The position numbers were made by a program, and so were the translations under genes. DNA of 64,000 nucleotides, taken from positions 7,021,501 through 7,085,500 of the forward strand of contig OX359264.1 in the NCBI GenBank assembly GCA_947179155.2, in the 5' to 3' direction. Below, in pieces: positions 1-12,078 of this stretch (the first letter of the stretch is position 1; each line of letters starts with the position of its first letter). The stretch is from Hedera helix. Taxonomy: Eukaryota; Streptophyta; Magnoliopsida; Apiales; Araliaceae. The notes beneath the pieces are model-generated. The model was given only the letters and a program-made list of their open reading frames with translations. It was not told where the DNA came from and did no database searches.

Positions 1-2420
1 TCAGGTCTTCTGCCAGATAGGGAGATATAATTCGTGATTAATTTAGTACCGGGGACAGCACCGATATCAAAGGCACCATATAGGATGGCTCCGGTAGAGA
101 TGAAGGAGTTGATGGTTCAGTTACAAAAATTCTTAGATATGAAGTACATTTAGCCTAGTGTTTCTACATGGGGAGCACATGTGTTGTTTGTAAAGAAGAA
201 GGATGGATCAATGAGACTTTGTATAGACTATAAAGAGTTGAATAAAGTAACGATTAAGAATAAGTATCAGTTGCCAAGAATTGACTTGATCAATTAAAAG
301 GGGCGAAGTACTTTTCAAAGATTGACACTAGGACTGGTTATCATTAGCTAAAAGTAAGGAAGAAAGATGTACCCAAGACGACATTCAGAACTCGTTACGG
401 CCATTATGAGTTTCTGGTAATGTCATTTGGACTGACAAATGCGCCAGTTGCATTTATGAACATGATGAACAGAATATTCAAGCAGTACTTGGATAAATTT
501 GTAGTTGTGTTCATTGACGATATTTTGGCTTATTCCAAAACTGAAGAGGAGCACGCCGAACATTTAAGATTGGTGTTGGAGATATTAAGGAATGAGTAGT
601 TATATGCCAAATTTTCAAAGTGTGAATTCTGGTTGGAGAGAGTTCAATTTTTACGTCATGTTATTGACAAGGAGGGAGTTTCAATAGATCCTGCAAAGGT
701 GAAAACGGTGATTAATTGGAAACAACCAAGGACGCTAACAGAGATTAGAAGTTTCTTAGGTTTAGCGGGTTATTATCGGAGATTTATCAAGGATTTTTCA
801 AAGATAGCAATGTCGTTAACAATTTGACAAGGAAGATAGTGAAATACGTATGGACAGAGAAATGCGACGAGAGTTTTCAGGAGTTAAAGAAGAGACTTAG
901 TGAAGCACTTGTATTAACTTTACTTGATAACACATGAGATTTTACAGTCTACAGTGACGCATCGCACAAGGGACTAGACTGTGTGCTTATGCAGAACGGT
1001 AAGGTCATTGCGCATGAGTCAAGGCACTTGAGGGATTATAAGAAGGGATACCCTACCCACGATTTGGAGTTGGCAGTGGTAGTATTTGCCCTTAAAATAT
1101 GGACGCATTATTTGTATGGAGAAAAGTGTGAGATATTCACAGATCATAAAAGTCTGAAATATATCTTCACACAAAAGGAGTTGAACATGAGGTAGAGAAG
1201 ATGGTTAGAATTGATCAAATATTATGATTATGAGATTCTATATCATCCCGACAAAGCCAACGTGGTAGCAGATGCTCTAAGCAGAAAGAGCATAGAGAAG
1301 TTATTTGTATTGATAGGCCAGGAAGAACTGGTAAAAGAAATAACTCGAATGGAGTTGGAGGTGAAAAATCCAAAAGAGTCAATAGGGATGGAAGCGAGCC
1401 TAACCTTATTAGACAAGGTGAAAGAGGCTCAAGACAAAGATAAAGAATGTGATAGAATAAGGAAGAGAATGACTGATGTAGAAGAGGTCAAGTTCAAAGT
1501 GGATAACAAAGGATTACTAAAATTTAAAAATCATGTTTGAGTACCGTTAATGCCTGAATTACGAGAGTAGATATTGCACGAGGCCCACAGTACGAGATAC
1601 GCGATACATCCGGGAAGTACGAAGATGTATCAATATCTACGTTAGCATTTTTGGTGGCCAAATATGAAAAGAGAAGTTACATAATGTGTTAGTCGATGCT
1701 TAACTTGTCAAAGGGTAAAGGCAGAACATCAGAGACCAAGCAGGTTATTACATCCATTAGAGATTCCTTAATAGAAATGGGAGCATATCACGATGGATTT
1801 TGTGGTAGGACTTCCAGCAACACAGAAAGGATTAGACGCAATATGGGTGATTGTGGATCGACTAACGAAGTCAGCACACTTTTTGTCGATCAAGATTAAA
1901 TTCAGTTTGAATCAGTTGGCCAAGTTGAACATAAAAGAGATAGTTTCAAGACATAGAGTATCGGTGTCAATTGTGTCAGACAGAGATCCGCGTTTCACGT
2001 CAAAATTTTGGAGGAGTCTTTAGGAAAGAATGGGATACGAATGAGTACATCGTATCATCTGTAGACAGATGGGTAAAGTGAGAAAACAATTCAGACATTG
2101 GAAGAAGTGAGACTTTGAAGTAAGATGTTTTGTGTTTATGAAAGTGTACCCCTAAAAATGAAAGATCAGATTTGGGAAGAAAGAAAAACTGAGTCCGAGG
2201 TTCATAGGACCGTTTGAAATATTGAAGTGGGTGGGTGAAGTAGCGTACGAGGTAGTTCTACCTCCTGAACTAGAGTATTAGATAGGAAAAAACAGATATT
2301 ACGAAATAAGGTTATATATTATGTCAAAGTGCTTTGGAGGAACCACAATGCAGAGGAAGCTACGTGAAAACTTAAAGAAAATTTGAGGAATAATTATCTG
2401 AATCTTTTTAAGTAGTTTTA
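1..2420 (+). pseudogene. Ty3/gypsy chromovirus (Tekay/Del-like) pol remnant
   Basis: This is the decayed 3' part of a gypsy polyprotein, entering from the left edge. In order it shows reverse transcriptase (about 60-830, with the YRMAP start, the LCIDYKELNKV block and the FIDDIL catalytic motif near 512-530), RNase H (about 940-1290, with TDHKSLKYIFTQ and YHPDKANVVADALSRK), an integrase zinc-binding remnant (about 1560-1720), the integrase core (about 1790-2100, DFVVGLP and VSDRDPRFTS) and a chromodomain-like tail (about 2310-2400, VKVLWRNHNAEEAT). It is broken by in-frame stops near 151, 597, 1193, 2062 and 2074, by frameshifts, and by a deletion after about 2100 that removes the rest of integrase. 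Lineage assignment rests on the chromodomain-like tail. The element cannot be autonomous. Confidence 0.9.
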
Positions 2421-2448
2421 AATTTGTAATTCTGGGGATGAAATTCTT

Positions 2449-2572
2449 ATAAGGGGGGAAATGTAATAACCACGAGTTCTAAGACCTTTGTAATGATGAT
2501 TATTAGATAATTATCAATGAATTAAAAAAAATTATAAATTGGTTATGCATTTACTTGATTGAATGAATAAGG
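2449..2572 (+). mobile_element. PPT and truncated start of 3' LTR (plus-strand gypsy)
   Basis: A GGGGATGAAATTC block is followed by a purine run (AAGGGGGGAAA, ending 2461) and then TGTAATAACCACGAG at 2462. This is the usual layout of a chromovirus polypurine tract followed by the TG start of the 3' LTR. Only about 110 bp of LTR survive before the sequence switches, near 2572, to the minus-strand gypsy element. The rest of the LTR was not found elsewhere in the window. Confidence 0.75.
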
Positions 2573-3470
2573 CTACCTCGTACACCACTTCACCTATCCG
2601 CTTCAAAATTTTAAATTGCCCTATAAATCTTGGGCTCAATTTCCCCTTCTTGTCAAATCTTATCTTCCCTTTTCAGGGAGATATCCGTAAAAACATAAAA
2701 CTGCCGACTTCAAAGTCCATCTTTTGACTATACAAATCGGCATACTTCTTCTGACGATCCTGAGCTGCTACCAAGCGAGCTCTTATTATTTTGATCACAT
2801 CTACAGTCTGTTGCACCATTTTAGGTCCCAACAACCTCCGTTCTCCAACTTCATCCCAACACAAGGGTGTGCGACATTTTCTTCCATATAATGGTTCGTA
2901 CGACGGCATGTCAATACTAACATGGTAACTATTATTGTAGGTAAACTCCACCAAAGACAGGTGATCATCCCAGTTTCCCTTCAAATCCACAACACAAGCT
3001 CTAAACATGTCTTCAAGGGTTTGAATCGTTCGTTTGCTTTGCCCAGCAGTTTGAGGATGATACGCAGTACTCAACCTTAGCTGCGTTCCCAATCTCTCTT
3101 GTAAGCTTTTTAAAAAGTTTGACGTGAAGTGCAGATCTCTGTCAGACACAATCGACACCGGTACTCCATGACACGACACAATCTCCTTAACATACAGCTT
3201 GGCTAACTGTTCCAGAATATACTTAATCTTGATCGGTAAAAAGTATACAGACTTCTTCAAATGATCCACTATTACCCATATTGCATCAAACCCCTTTAGA
3301 GTAACTGGAAGTCCCATTACAAAATCCAATGTGATATGCTCCCATTTCCACTCTAAAATTTCCAACAGTTGTAGCAGTCCACTCGGTCTTTGATGTTCTG
3401 CTTTAACTTTTTGACATGTTAGACATCGCGTAACACACTCTGCCACTTCCCTCTTCATATTTGGCTACCA
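2573..3470 (-). pseudogene. Integrase of the minus-strand Ty3/gypsy element
   Basis: Read on the minus strand, this is the integrase part of a gypsy polyprotein. It has the second half of the zinc-binding motif (CLTCQKVKAEH), the first catalytic Asp in TLDFVMGLP and the second in VSDRDLHFTS. The catalytic Glu normally found in GQSERT is a Lys here (GQSKRT, codon near 3033-3035), which should abolish strand transfer. The frame is open over 2673-3458 and shifts near 2673 into KLSPRFIG and GEVVYEVA. It then stops abruptly at about 2573, so the chromodomain and the whole 3' LTR are missing. Upstream it continues through stops into RNase H. Confidence 0.88.
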
Positions 3471-5034
3471 AAAATGTTGACGCAAATCCTGATATATTTT
3501 AATACTTCCGGGATGAATTAAATATCTCGTACTGTGAGCTACTTAGAAAATCTTCTTTCTCAACTCTAAAACCATCGGTATCCAGATCCTTCTTTCAAAC
3601 CTTAGCAGTCTTGAGTTATCCAATTCGTATTTTAAATCTTCATTTTCTGAAATTCTCCTTCTATTACTGACACATTCTTCATCCTGCTCTTGAGCCTCCT
3701 TTATTTTATCTAATAAAGCTGAACTCGCTTCTACTGCAAACTGTTTTGGATCTGAATCATTCGGATGTTTTATCTCTAACTCTAGTCTTTCCATATCCCT
3801 TATCAACTCCTCTTGGGATGTCAACATTAATAACTTCTTCCTGCCCTTTCTGCTTAGAGAATCAGCTATAACATTGGCCTTACCCAGATGGTACAAAATT
3901 TCATCATCGTAATCCTTGATTAATTACAACCATCAACTTTGTCTCATGTTTAGCTCCCTTTGAGTGAAAATATACTTCAGACTTTTGTGGTCTGTTTATA
4001 TTTCACACTTCTCCCCATACAAGTAGTGCCTCCAAATCTTTAGGGTGAACACTACTACTGCTAACTCCAGGTCGTGAGTTGAATATCACTTATCGTAGTC
4101 TTTCAACTGTCTTGATGTGTACGCAATGACTCTTCCGTTTTGCATTAGTACATAGCCGAGTCCCATGTGTGACGCATCGCTATACACCACAAATCCACCA
4201 ATATCATCAGGTAATGACAATACCGGTGCTTCACTAAACCTCTTTTTTAGTTCCATAAAACTCGCAACGCATTTATCCGTCCATAGAAATTCAATTTTCT
4301 TTCTTGTCAAGTTGGTTAACGGTGTCGCTATCTTAGAAAAATCCTGGATAAATCTTCGATAATAACTCGCCAAACCAAGGAAACTTCTGACTTCTGTCGG
4401 TGTCTTCGGCTGCTCCCAATTTATAACTACCTCCACTTTTGCTGAATCCACCGAAACACCTTCTTTATCAACTACATGTCCCAGAAACTGTACCCTTTGT
4501 AGCCAAAAATTCACACTTTGAGAATTTCGCATACAGCTTTTCCCTCCTTAGTGTTTCTAACACCACTCTTAAGTGCTCAACACACTCCTCTTTCGTCTTC
4601 GAGTTTACCAGAATATCATCGATGAATATAACAACGAACTTGTCCAAGTACGGCTTGAACACCTTGTTCATCATATCCATAAATATTTCTAGTGCATTCG
4701 TTAGACCGAACGACAATACCAGAAACTCAAAATGACCATATCGAGTTCTAAATGCCGTCTTCGGTACATCTTTTTTCCTTACCTTCAATTGGTGATAACC
4801 TGTTCTTAAATCTATCTTTGAAAAGTATTTCGCTTCCTTAAGCTGGTCAAACAAATCATTTATCCTAGTTAGCGGGTATATGTTCTTAATTGTAACTTTG
4901 TTCAACTCTCGATAATCGATACAAAGCCTTAGGGATCCATCATTCTTCTTTACAAATAATACTGGTGCTCCCCACGGAGACACACTTGGCCAAATATACC
5001 ATTTATCTAACAGCTCCTGCAATTGTATCATCAA
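3471..5034 (-). pseudogene. Reverse transcriptase-RNase H of the minus-strand gypsy element
   Basis: Reverse transcriptase occupies about 4468-5034 (LCIDYRELNKVTIKN, DLRTGYHQLKV, catalytic FIDDILVNSK). The connection region and RNase H follow at about 4532-3840 (GHVVDKEGVSVD, SFLGLASYYRRFI, YSDASHMGLGYVLMQ, and the tail YHLGKANVIADSLSRK). A variable linker leads to integrase (3543-3840). Stops and frameshifts separate the pieces, for example a TGA just after KDYDK near 4086 and a frameshift around 4480. The fold order RT, RNase H, IN is that of Ty3/gypsy. It is homologous, in inverted orientation, to the pol remnant at 1-2420. Confidence 0.9.
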
Positions 5035-5943
5035 TTATTTCAACTCCACGAACGCCATTCTGTATAGTGCTTTTGATATTGGTGTAGTTCCTAGTGCCAG
5101 TTCAATTGCAAACTCCATTTCTCTAACCGGTGGTAAACCCGGTATCTCATATCGGAAGACGTCTGAGAATTCCCGTACAAAAGGTATTTGACCTAATTCC
5201 CCCTCTACTCTTTGAGTATGAACCACCTGAGCCAGATAACCCACGCACCATTTCCTCAGTAATCTTTTCGCTTGCATCATCGTTAAACAATGATATTGTC
5301 TTGGAGATTTACTCCCATGAAATACCACTTTCGATTTACTCAGAGTTTTTAGAGTTATACTCTTCTTCTGGTAGTCAATCATCGCTTCGTGATTCGACAA
5401 CTAGTTCATACCGAGAATGACTTCGAACTCGCCCAACTGAATTGGAATCAAATTCACTCCAAATTTAAATCCCTCTAATTTAATGCAACAATTCCTTTGA
5501 ATATATTCTACGATAATAATTTCCTTGTTGGCTACTTCTATATTTAAAGGATTTTTTAGTTTTTCTCAGGGTAGTTTTAATTTTATTGAAAATTCTTCGG
5601 ATATAAATGAAAAGGTAGCACCCGAATCAAATAATACATAAGCATTGATATTATTAATCAGAATAATACCTGACACTACGTCCTTAGACTCCATAGCATC
5701 CTGAATCGTCATATTGAATGTGCGTGTTGTCGGTCTGTTCTGTTGAATGGTTGGCCCTCCAATGGTTAATTTGTTATTGTTGCTTCTATTTCCACCAGTT
5801 ACGTCATTTTTCTTTTTTGGGCAGTCCTTCATCTGATGGTCTAACTCTCCGCAAGAAAAACATCCACCTTTCATCCCTTTAGGACATTGTGGAGCAATAT
5901 GTCCTTGTTGACCACATTTGTAACAGACTCCCTTGCCTTTCAT
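5035..5943 (-). pseudogene. Gag zinc knuckles, aspartic protease and RT linker of the minus-strand gypsy
   Basis: Two CCHC zinc knuckles are visible at the upstream end: CYKCGQQGHIAPQC and CFSCGELDHQMKDC. They belong to the nucleocapsid part of Gag and would bind element RNA. The protease follows with an intact catalytic motif, DSGATFSFIS, at about 5600-5640. The frame breaks near 5566 and again at 5400. The segment 5035-5400 is the usual linker between protease and RT (REFSDVFRYEIPGLPPVREMEFAI). The domain order and the DSGA motif are typical of Ty3/gypsy. The copy is defective through stops and frameshifts. Confidence 0.85.
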
Positions 5944-6900
5944 ATATTCTCTAGAATGGTTCCTTCCACAATTGTTACACTTGTTGCCTTTCTTTGTCTC
6001 TCATCCAGTCCTACTGCCTCCTGACATTTGATTATCACTCCACTTTCTCTTATTCTGATTGCTTCATCCACTTCCTTCTCTAGGTCCATCATAACATTTC
6101 TTCTTCATGTCTTGCTTATATTTCACCAGAGCTTTATTCCCTCATTCGACAATAATCGCCCTTTCCATTAACGTTGAAAATGTATCGATTCTCAGAACAG
6201 CCACTCTGATGTACACCCAAGATTTCAATCGTTGTTCAAACCTCCGTGCTTTCATGGCCTCAGTGTCCACCTGATGTAGAGCAAACCTGGTCAGTTCATT
6301 GAACTTTGAGGCGTATTCCGCAACTGACATATTTCCTTACTTCATGTATAAGAACTTTATCTCCATTCTGTTTTGTATGTTGTACAAAAAATAGTTTTCG
6401 AAGAATAGTTCTTTAAAACGTGCCCATATAATAACACCTTCTCCAACTCTACCCCTATTTGTCTTCCACCAGTAGTTTGCTTCACCTTTTAGCATAAAGG
6501 TGGCAAACGATGTCTTCTGTTCTTCGGCTACTCGTGCGACTTCGAACACATTTTCCATTTCTTCAACCAAAGTCTAGGCTTCTATAGGATCTATAAACCC
6601 ACGAAATTCTTGTGGTCCTACCAGTTTAAAATCCTTAAAGTTTGCTAAGTGAGCCACTGGCTAATTTGCTACAGGCTGTATTACAGGCGGTTGTCTATTC
6701 TGTATCATTTCTATCATCATGGCTGCAAAAGCCCTCATTGGATCTTCCTATCTCTCAGCATTGTTCACAAATTCATCTACACGACGAATTCGGGGTACAC
6801 ATGTTGGTGGCTATCTTTGTTGTTAAACAAAACCTTATATTATTTTATTATACTTTAAGTCTTATTTATTATGTAATGTTCTATTCAGGTTGAATATTTA
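5944..6900 (-). pseudogene. Gag capsid region of the minus-strand gypsy element
   Basis: Minus-strand fragments carry the retrotransposon Gag domain signature: FMLKGEANYWWKTNRG and WARFKELFFENYF (about 6380-6510), then MSVAEYASKFNELTRFA and EAMKARRFEQRLK (about 6210-6330). The N-terminal part (AAMMIEMIQNRQPP, FKDFKLVGPQEFRG) lies at about 6580-6730. Stop codons interrupt the frame near 6142, 6335 and 6572. In a working element this protein forms the virus-like particle that packages RNA. Here it is a pseudogene that continues into the zinc knuckles at 5943. Confidence 0.82.
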
Positions 6901-8320
6901 GGGATTAAAGCATAAATCATACATAAAAAGTCATGTAATAAAACAACATTTATATTCATATGTCACATCATAGTGCATAGCATTTTACATCTCGAGCATA
7001 CTACTATAAATGCCTATATCCCTAAAAGGCTACAAAAGATGTGATCTATCATAAACATATCCCCTAAACTCCTAAAGTTGGGATTTATATCATATTAACC
7101 CTCTGTCAAAACAAAAGTCAGGCTAATATTACTATCCCATAAATACAACAGAAGACTGGAATTTCTAACATCTAACTGTCCCTACTAGTATCAAAAAGTG
7201 GGACCTATATACATCTATATATAAGATAGAAAATAAAACATCAAAGGTTGGCCCGAAGGGCGGCCGTCTCATACTCCTGCCGAGCCATCATGTCGACCAC
7301 CCTACAGCTCACTGCCTGCTTACTCAAGTACTCATCTCGAGGATACCTCCGGATCCTGCTCCTCAGCCTACCAAAGGCAATATCTTATGCGAAGTTAATA
7401 GAATCAATCCTGGTAGTACTAATCCTAACCTCAGCCTCAAACTCATCGGCCCTCCTGGATTCCCTCATCATGAATGCGGATCTTGTCTGCTATCTCAAGA
7501 TCAAACTCGGTCGTCATGGCCTCATGCTCCACTCTCAGCTCTGCCAACTCTAACTCTAATTTCTCTTATTTTTCTGTCAACTCAGTTATCCTCTGCTCAT
7601 CCTCTGATTGTCTCTTCATGAGCTCAACCACATCTTCCATCAACGGGTGTACCAAGGATTTGTATTGTTCTTCCATGTCTTGATGTGTCTAATTTTGCTC
7701 CTCCAAGTGCCTTATCCTGTCCTCTAGTTCCAGGTTCCTATCTGCCAACTGCTCAACCAAGTGATCCTCGACAGGCAGCTCCTCTAGGGAAGTATAATAC
7801 TCCACCTCCTCCATAGCCTCTACAATGAACTCCTCTACTCCAATAGGCTCCTCAACCTCCTCATTAGTCTCGTCATCATTGTCATCAACATCAAATCTCA
7901 TCACACCACTTATAACCGGATCCTCGGTCTCAGCTATATGTTAATCCTTAGCAACAGCCTCCACCTCAGGCTTATTAGTAGGTGACTCAATCACTGGTTC
8001 TACTGTAGCTGGCTCAATCAGGACTATGTTTATTTATTAGAGCATCATCCATCACTCAGTTAGGTTTGCCTACATCCGTCATGCTACAACCATAGACAAA
8101 AAAACAACAAGACATCAGTATCACAATAAAACATATTCATTGATAAAATGAAATGATATTTTATTATGTATATAAGCGGCTCGATGAATTTCCATAATTC
8201 ACCTCCAAACAAAACTCAACTCAATGGATCTCTTCGACCCATCCACCTAGCGTACTATATACGAGATTAATTCTAAGGTTATAACCTAGGTTTTTGCATT
8301 CCTAAAGTTTATAACTTGTA
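6901..8320 (-). pseudogene. 5' leader and acidic coiled-coil N-terminal Gag region (decayed)
   Basis: This lies between the primer-binding site and the Gag capsid domain. A minus-strand frame starts with ATG near 8080 (MTDVGKPN) but has many stops. The longest open piece, 7689-7904, is very acidic and helix-prone (NDDETNEEVEEP, LEDRIRHLEEQN). It continues after a stop with heptad-like text (RQSEDEQRITEL, ELAELRVEHEAM) to about 7480, so a coiled coil is likely. Roughly 6840-7240 shows no coding signal. No homologue is recognised. Its position argues for an extended Gag N-terminus rather than a host gene. Confidence 0.55.
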
Positions 8321-8332
8321 GCTCTGATACCA
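8321..8332 (-). other. Primer-binding site (initiator Met tRNA) of the minus-strand gypsy
   Basis: On the minus strand this reads TGGTATCAGAGC, complementary to the 3' end of plant initiator methionine tRNA. It lies three bases inside the end of LTR 1, which begins at 8336 on the plus strand, and fixes both the orientation of the element and the internal boundary of its 5' LTR. Confidence 0.9.
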
Positions 8333-8335
8333 ACC

Positions 8336-9940
8336 TGTGACACCCCCAAATTCAGATACTACTACCTAGAATTTAGTGCTCACGTAATAATACAACAATC
8401 ACTATTAAACAACATTTAATACTAATGCGGAATTTCAATAAACATATGTTGTCTATTATAATGGCTTTCTAATCCCAAGGTCTACAACCTTTACAAAAAT
8501 ATATACATCGTAACCTACAAAAAGATATCAGTGTTTGCTTTACATCTAGTAATGTCAAAATAATACTTTAAAACAAGCAATCAGCTATCTAGTTTAACTA
8601 GGATTGCATCTTTCCTTTACCCTTATCTTTATTCGAACCTTCAGGCTTAGCTGCAATAATGTCATGACATAGCAAGGGTGAGCAACTAGTTTGCCCAACA
8701 AGTTTGAATTTAATATAAAATATGCCATGAGTAAGAATAATGACTGAAAGATTCAATAGTATGAATTTGATATAATCAACGCACAATTTAATGAACGAAA
8801 ATTGATTATTTAAATGATGAGTGGTCAAAAGACCCTGAACGTCTGCTTTGAGGAATCAATCACTTGATTGACCCTCTTAGGTTACATTTTCAAACTGTAC
8901 TTGAGGGGATCAGTCTCGCGTACCATATGTTTATGCATAACATTTAATTCTGTTTTGTATCTTATATTAGATACTTAGGAAATTCCCATTATGGTTTGTT
9001 CATCTCAGTACAAGAATCCGCCCGAACAATAGGGTTGGATAGCTTTTACAACAAGGTATAATGAAAGGTCTAGTCGATAATAGAACTTGAATCCAACATG
9101 TACTACGTGCGAATGACAATGATCATACGGATGTGGAGTAACTTTACAAGAATTAAACCATTTAGAACATAATCTAAAAATATAACTCGAGTTTGAGTTA
9201 GGGAACTTGCTCAATATAAATTTGAGTAAGGTTAAAGAACTTGTATGTCCGTCGACTTACGACTAATTCGCTTAATTTAAACTCCTCTTAATGACCTAAC
9301 ATTAATAACGTTGGCCTATCAATTAGTACATCATATAATCGTGCACTTTAAACACTTACATATGCTATTTATCTAGCAAATAATCAATCTCATAACACAT
9401 ATAATTTTATATACTATCATTAATCGTATAAAACATTTAATTGATCTTATGTTAATGATTTAATTAATCAACATTATTTAATGATTTAATTAATCAACAT
9501 TATTTTTTCTTAAGTGTTAAACACTTATTAAACCCTTAAGCAATTTATTATAATTAATTTTTAATACCAGTTAAAGAGTAATTAATTAATTACCTTTAGT
9601 CATTATTTAACAATAGATAATAACTAATTATGTTTATTTATTATTTAAAGTTAATTAAATAATAAATAATTAAAGTATTAATCTTATTTGCCTTTAATTA
9701 TTATTTAATATTAATTAAATAATAATTAATTTATTAATTATCATTATTTATTATTAAATCTTAATTAAATAATAAATAATTTAGTTTATTAACTTTAATT
9801 TCCTTTAATTAGTATTTAATATTAATTAAATAATAATTAATTAATTAATTATCCTTACTTATTATTTAATCTTAATTAAATAATAAATAATCAGTTTAAT
9901 TATTAATTAATGGTAATTAAAATTAATTATCTACTATTAA
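8336..9940 (-). mobile_element. LTR 1, internal-side part (5' LTR of the minus-strand gypsy)
   Basis: It begins TGTGACACCCCC next to the primer-binding site and runs to 9940, where LTR 2 has inserted. It resumes at 27484 and ends at 29235 with CTTACA. Excluding the insert and one copy of its target-site duplication, the LTR is 3357 bp. It aligns along its length with LTR 2 (3389 bp), for example at 8336-8545 against 9941-10135 and 9190-9480 against 24640-24930. The two were separate insertions of one family. Confidence 0.88.
9560..9935. repeat. AT-rich palindromic array in LTR 1
   Basis: Repeated palindromic modules such as TATTTAATATTAATTAAATA and TTATTATTTAAT...ATTAAATAATAA, at ~50-60 bp spacing. 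Each module could fold into a hairpin. The same type of array occurs at about 25040-25690 (LTR 2) and 21100-21980 (LTR 3). Confidence 0.8.
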
Positions 9941-10418
9941 TGTGATACCACCAAATTCAGATACCACTATCTCGAATTTGATACTCATGCAATAAAAAAA
10001 TAATCACTACTAAACAATATTTAATACTATTGCGAAAAATACATAAACCTACGTTGTCTATTATAATGGCATTCTAATCCCAAGGTCTACAACCTTTACC
10101 AAATTTACATCACAAATTACAAAAGAATAACAGTGTTTGCGAATGTCAATGTTAATGTTAATGAGGAATAACTTGCAATAATTAAACCAGAATAATAGAT
10201 TGACACATACATGGTCTAGTCGAAACAATTGGCATAAACCTACTTCTTAATTTCAATTCAATTTCTAGCCGAACAACTGGCTTAGACTACTTCTTAACTT
10301 TAATTTAATGTCTAGCCGAACAATTGGCATAGACATATTCCTTTAACTAATTCTTATTAATAATATGAGTTGCAAATGCAAATTCATGCGAATAATAATA
10401 ATTAATACGATATGGAAT
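9941..10418 (-). mobile_element. Solo LTR 2, first part
   Basis: A solo LTR of the same family as LTR 1, starting TGTGATACCACC directly after the ATTAA target-site copy at 9936-9940. It runs to 10418, where LTR 3 inserted (duplication GGAAT at 10414-10418 and 24563-24567), and resumes at 24568. Strand is inferred from its parallel orientation with LTR 1, which is tied to a minus-strand primer-binding site. Confidence 0.88.
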
Positions 10419-10859
10419 TGTGACAACCCCGAATCCGGGTCCCTCGAACCTCAGATCTAGCTCAACACGAGTACAACATTTTCCTTATTGTTCATGAATT
10501 ACAACAATATTATAATTGCTAAATAATCATTTATTTACAATTTTACAACATTTCTTTTTATTCTAGAATCGCAATCTTTATACATTCCTAGTATGTCTCA
10601 ATATCATATATGATACGACATTCTATTATAAATAATTTGAGTATTTAACACTCATACTACATACCAACCAATTCTTATACTGTACAATTATTTTACCTAT
10701 CCAATTCGGACTGATATTTACAATAGTCGGGTTAGACCTTCAATGAATGTAATATATGTTCCTGTTTCTTGATCTTTATCAAAAACTTCGAGTAACTTGC
10801 ACTATCTGAAAATGTTGGTTTTAAGCAAGAGTAAGCACGACGGCTCAGCAAGTTTAACA
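10419..10859. mobile_element. Solo LTR 3 (very long), left part
   Basis: It starts TGTGACAACCCCG after the GGAAT copy at 10414-10418, and a nested Sirevirus interrupts it at 10860. It resumes at 20413. With the insert and one TAACA copy removed, it is 4591 bp, exceptionally long for a solo LTR. No primer-binding site, second LTR copy or coding domain was found inside, so I treat it as a solo LTR. A large non-autonomous element with undetected ends is the alternative. Confidence 0.78.
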
Positions 10860-12078
10860 TGTAATTTCGTGTACGTGCACACCTAGAGGGGGGTGAATAG
10901 GTGTCTAAGCCAAAAGTGATCTGTAATGACAAATTTTAAATTTCTTTCGTTACAGGCTTAAAGCAAACAGAAGATGACTGTAACTTTTAGTGTCTACTTT
11001 AGACTAAATTCTATTTTACTAATAATGCAGACAGAACGAGCTATTGAAATTTAGTGTCTGGATTGGTTTGAATTAGTATGTTACAGATATCAGCAAAATA
11101 CTTTTGTGAAGCAGTTCAAATGCAGAATAATAATACAAATAATAAAGCCACACAAATGCAAACCACAAACACACGGATTTTTACGTGGTTCGGCCCCTAT
11201 CCACTAATCTAGTGGCCTAATCCACGTCCAATACCAATTGTATTGGATACTCTTTTTATTAATTTATAACTCAATTAAATACAATAAAAAGAACTCCCTG
11301 TTCAAACAAAGCTTTCCACTGCAATGGACACCTCTACCCCTTTTGCACCTCTACAACTGTTGCACTTCTGCAAACTTGAAAAGCTCTCGTTGAACAGTCC
11401 CTATCCACTATTGGAACGACCAAGCTAAACACAGCTTGAACTCAGAATCTGTTACAAGGTATTTTGAATATACTGTGTAATGTTTTTCCAGCTAATGAAC
11501 TAACAATACAACTCAGACTTGCTGGACAAAAACAATGATAGCTCTTAACGAAAGTATATAATGAATAAGGCTGATCTTTGCTTTGAATTCTCTCTTCACT
11601 GGTATATACTTTGTTGTAGTTGTCGTGTTTTGTTCTAGCCAAGAAGGAAGAATATATATGCAAAAAGTACCAACGGCTATAATAATTTGTTAGCAATAAA
11701 ATCTCATTCCACACATGATTTTAGCAATTAGCTGAGACCAACGGATATGTAGAATTCTTCAAATCAGCAAATCAAATATACAGTTACCTAGTCAAACCAC
11801 AATAGCTTAAATAAAGGAATATATTTGATAAGGTTTGCTAGAGTCCAATTAGAATAAATCTCCCAGCTAAACAGATTCCTTAATGTACTCAATTAAAATT
11901 AAATTCCAGCACATTTGCAATTCTATTATTTCAAGCTACTGGACATCTCAGGCATAATAACATGATATATATATATATATTAAAAATCAGCCCAAACAAT
12001 TTAAATAATATCTATTAATCTTAACATAAAACCCAAATAAATTGTCATCATTAAAATCACAAAATATATAAACCAACA
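10860..12078 (-). repeat. 3' LTR of the Sirevirus
   Basis: 1219-bp LTR adjoining the polypurine tract at 12079. It differs from the 5' LTR by about 18 substitutions, two single-G indels, one single-A indel and a different TA dinucleotide run. The minus-strand frame at 11442-11714, repeated in the other LTR at 19768-20040, is not supported as a gene. Confidence 0.92.
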
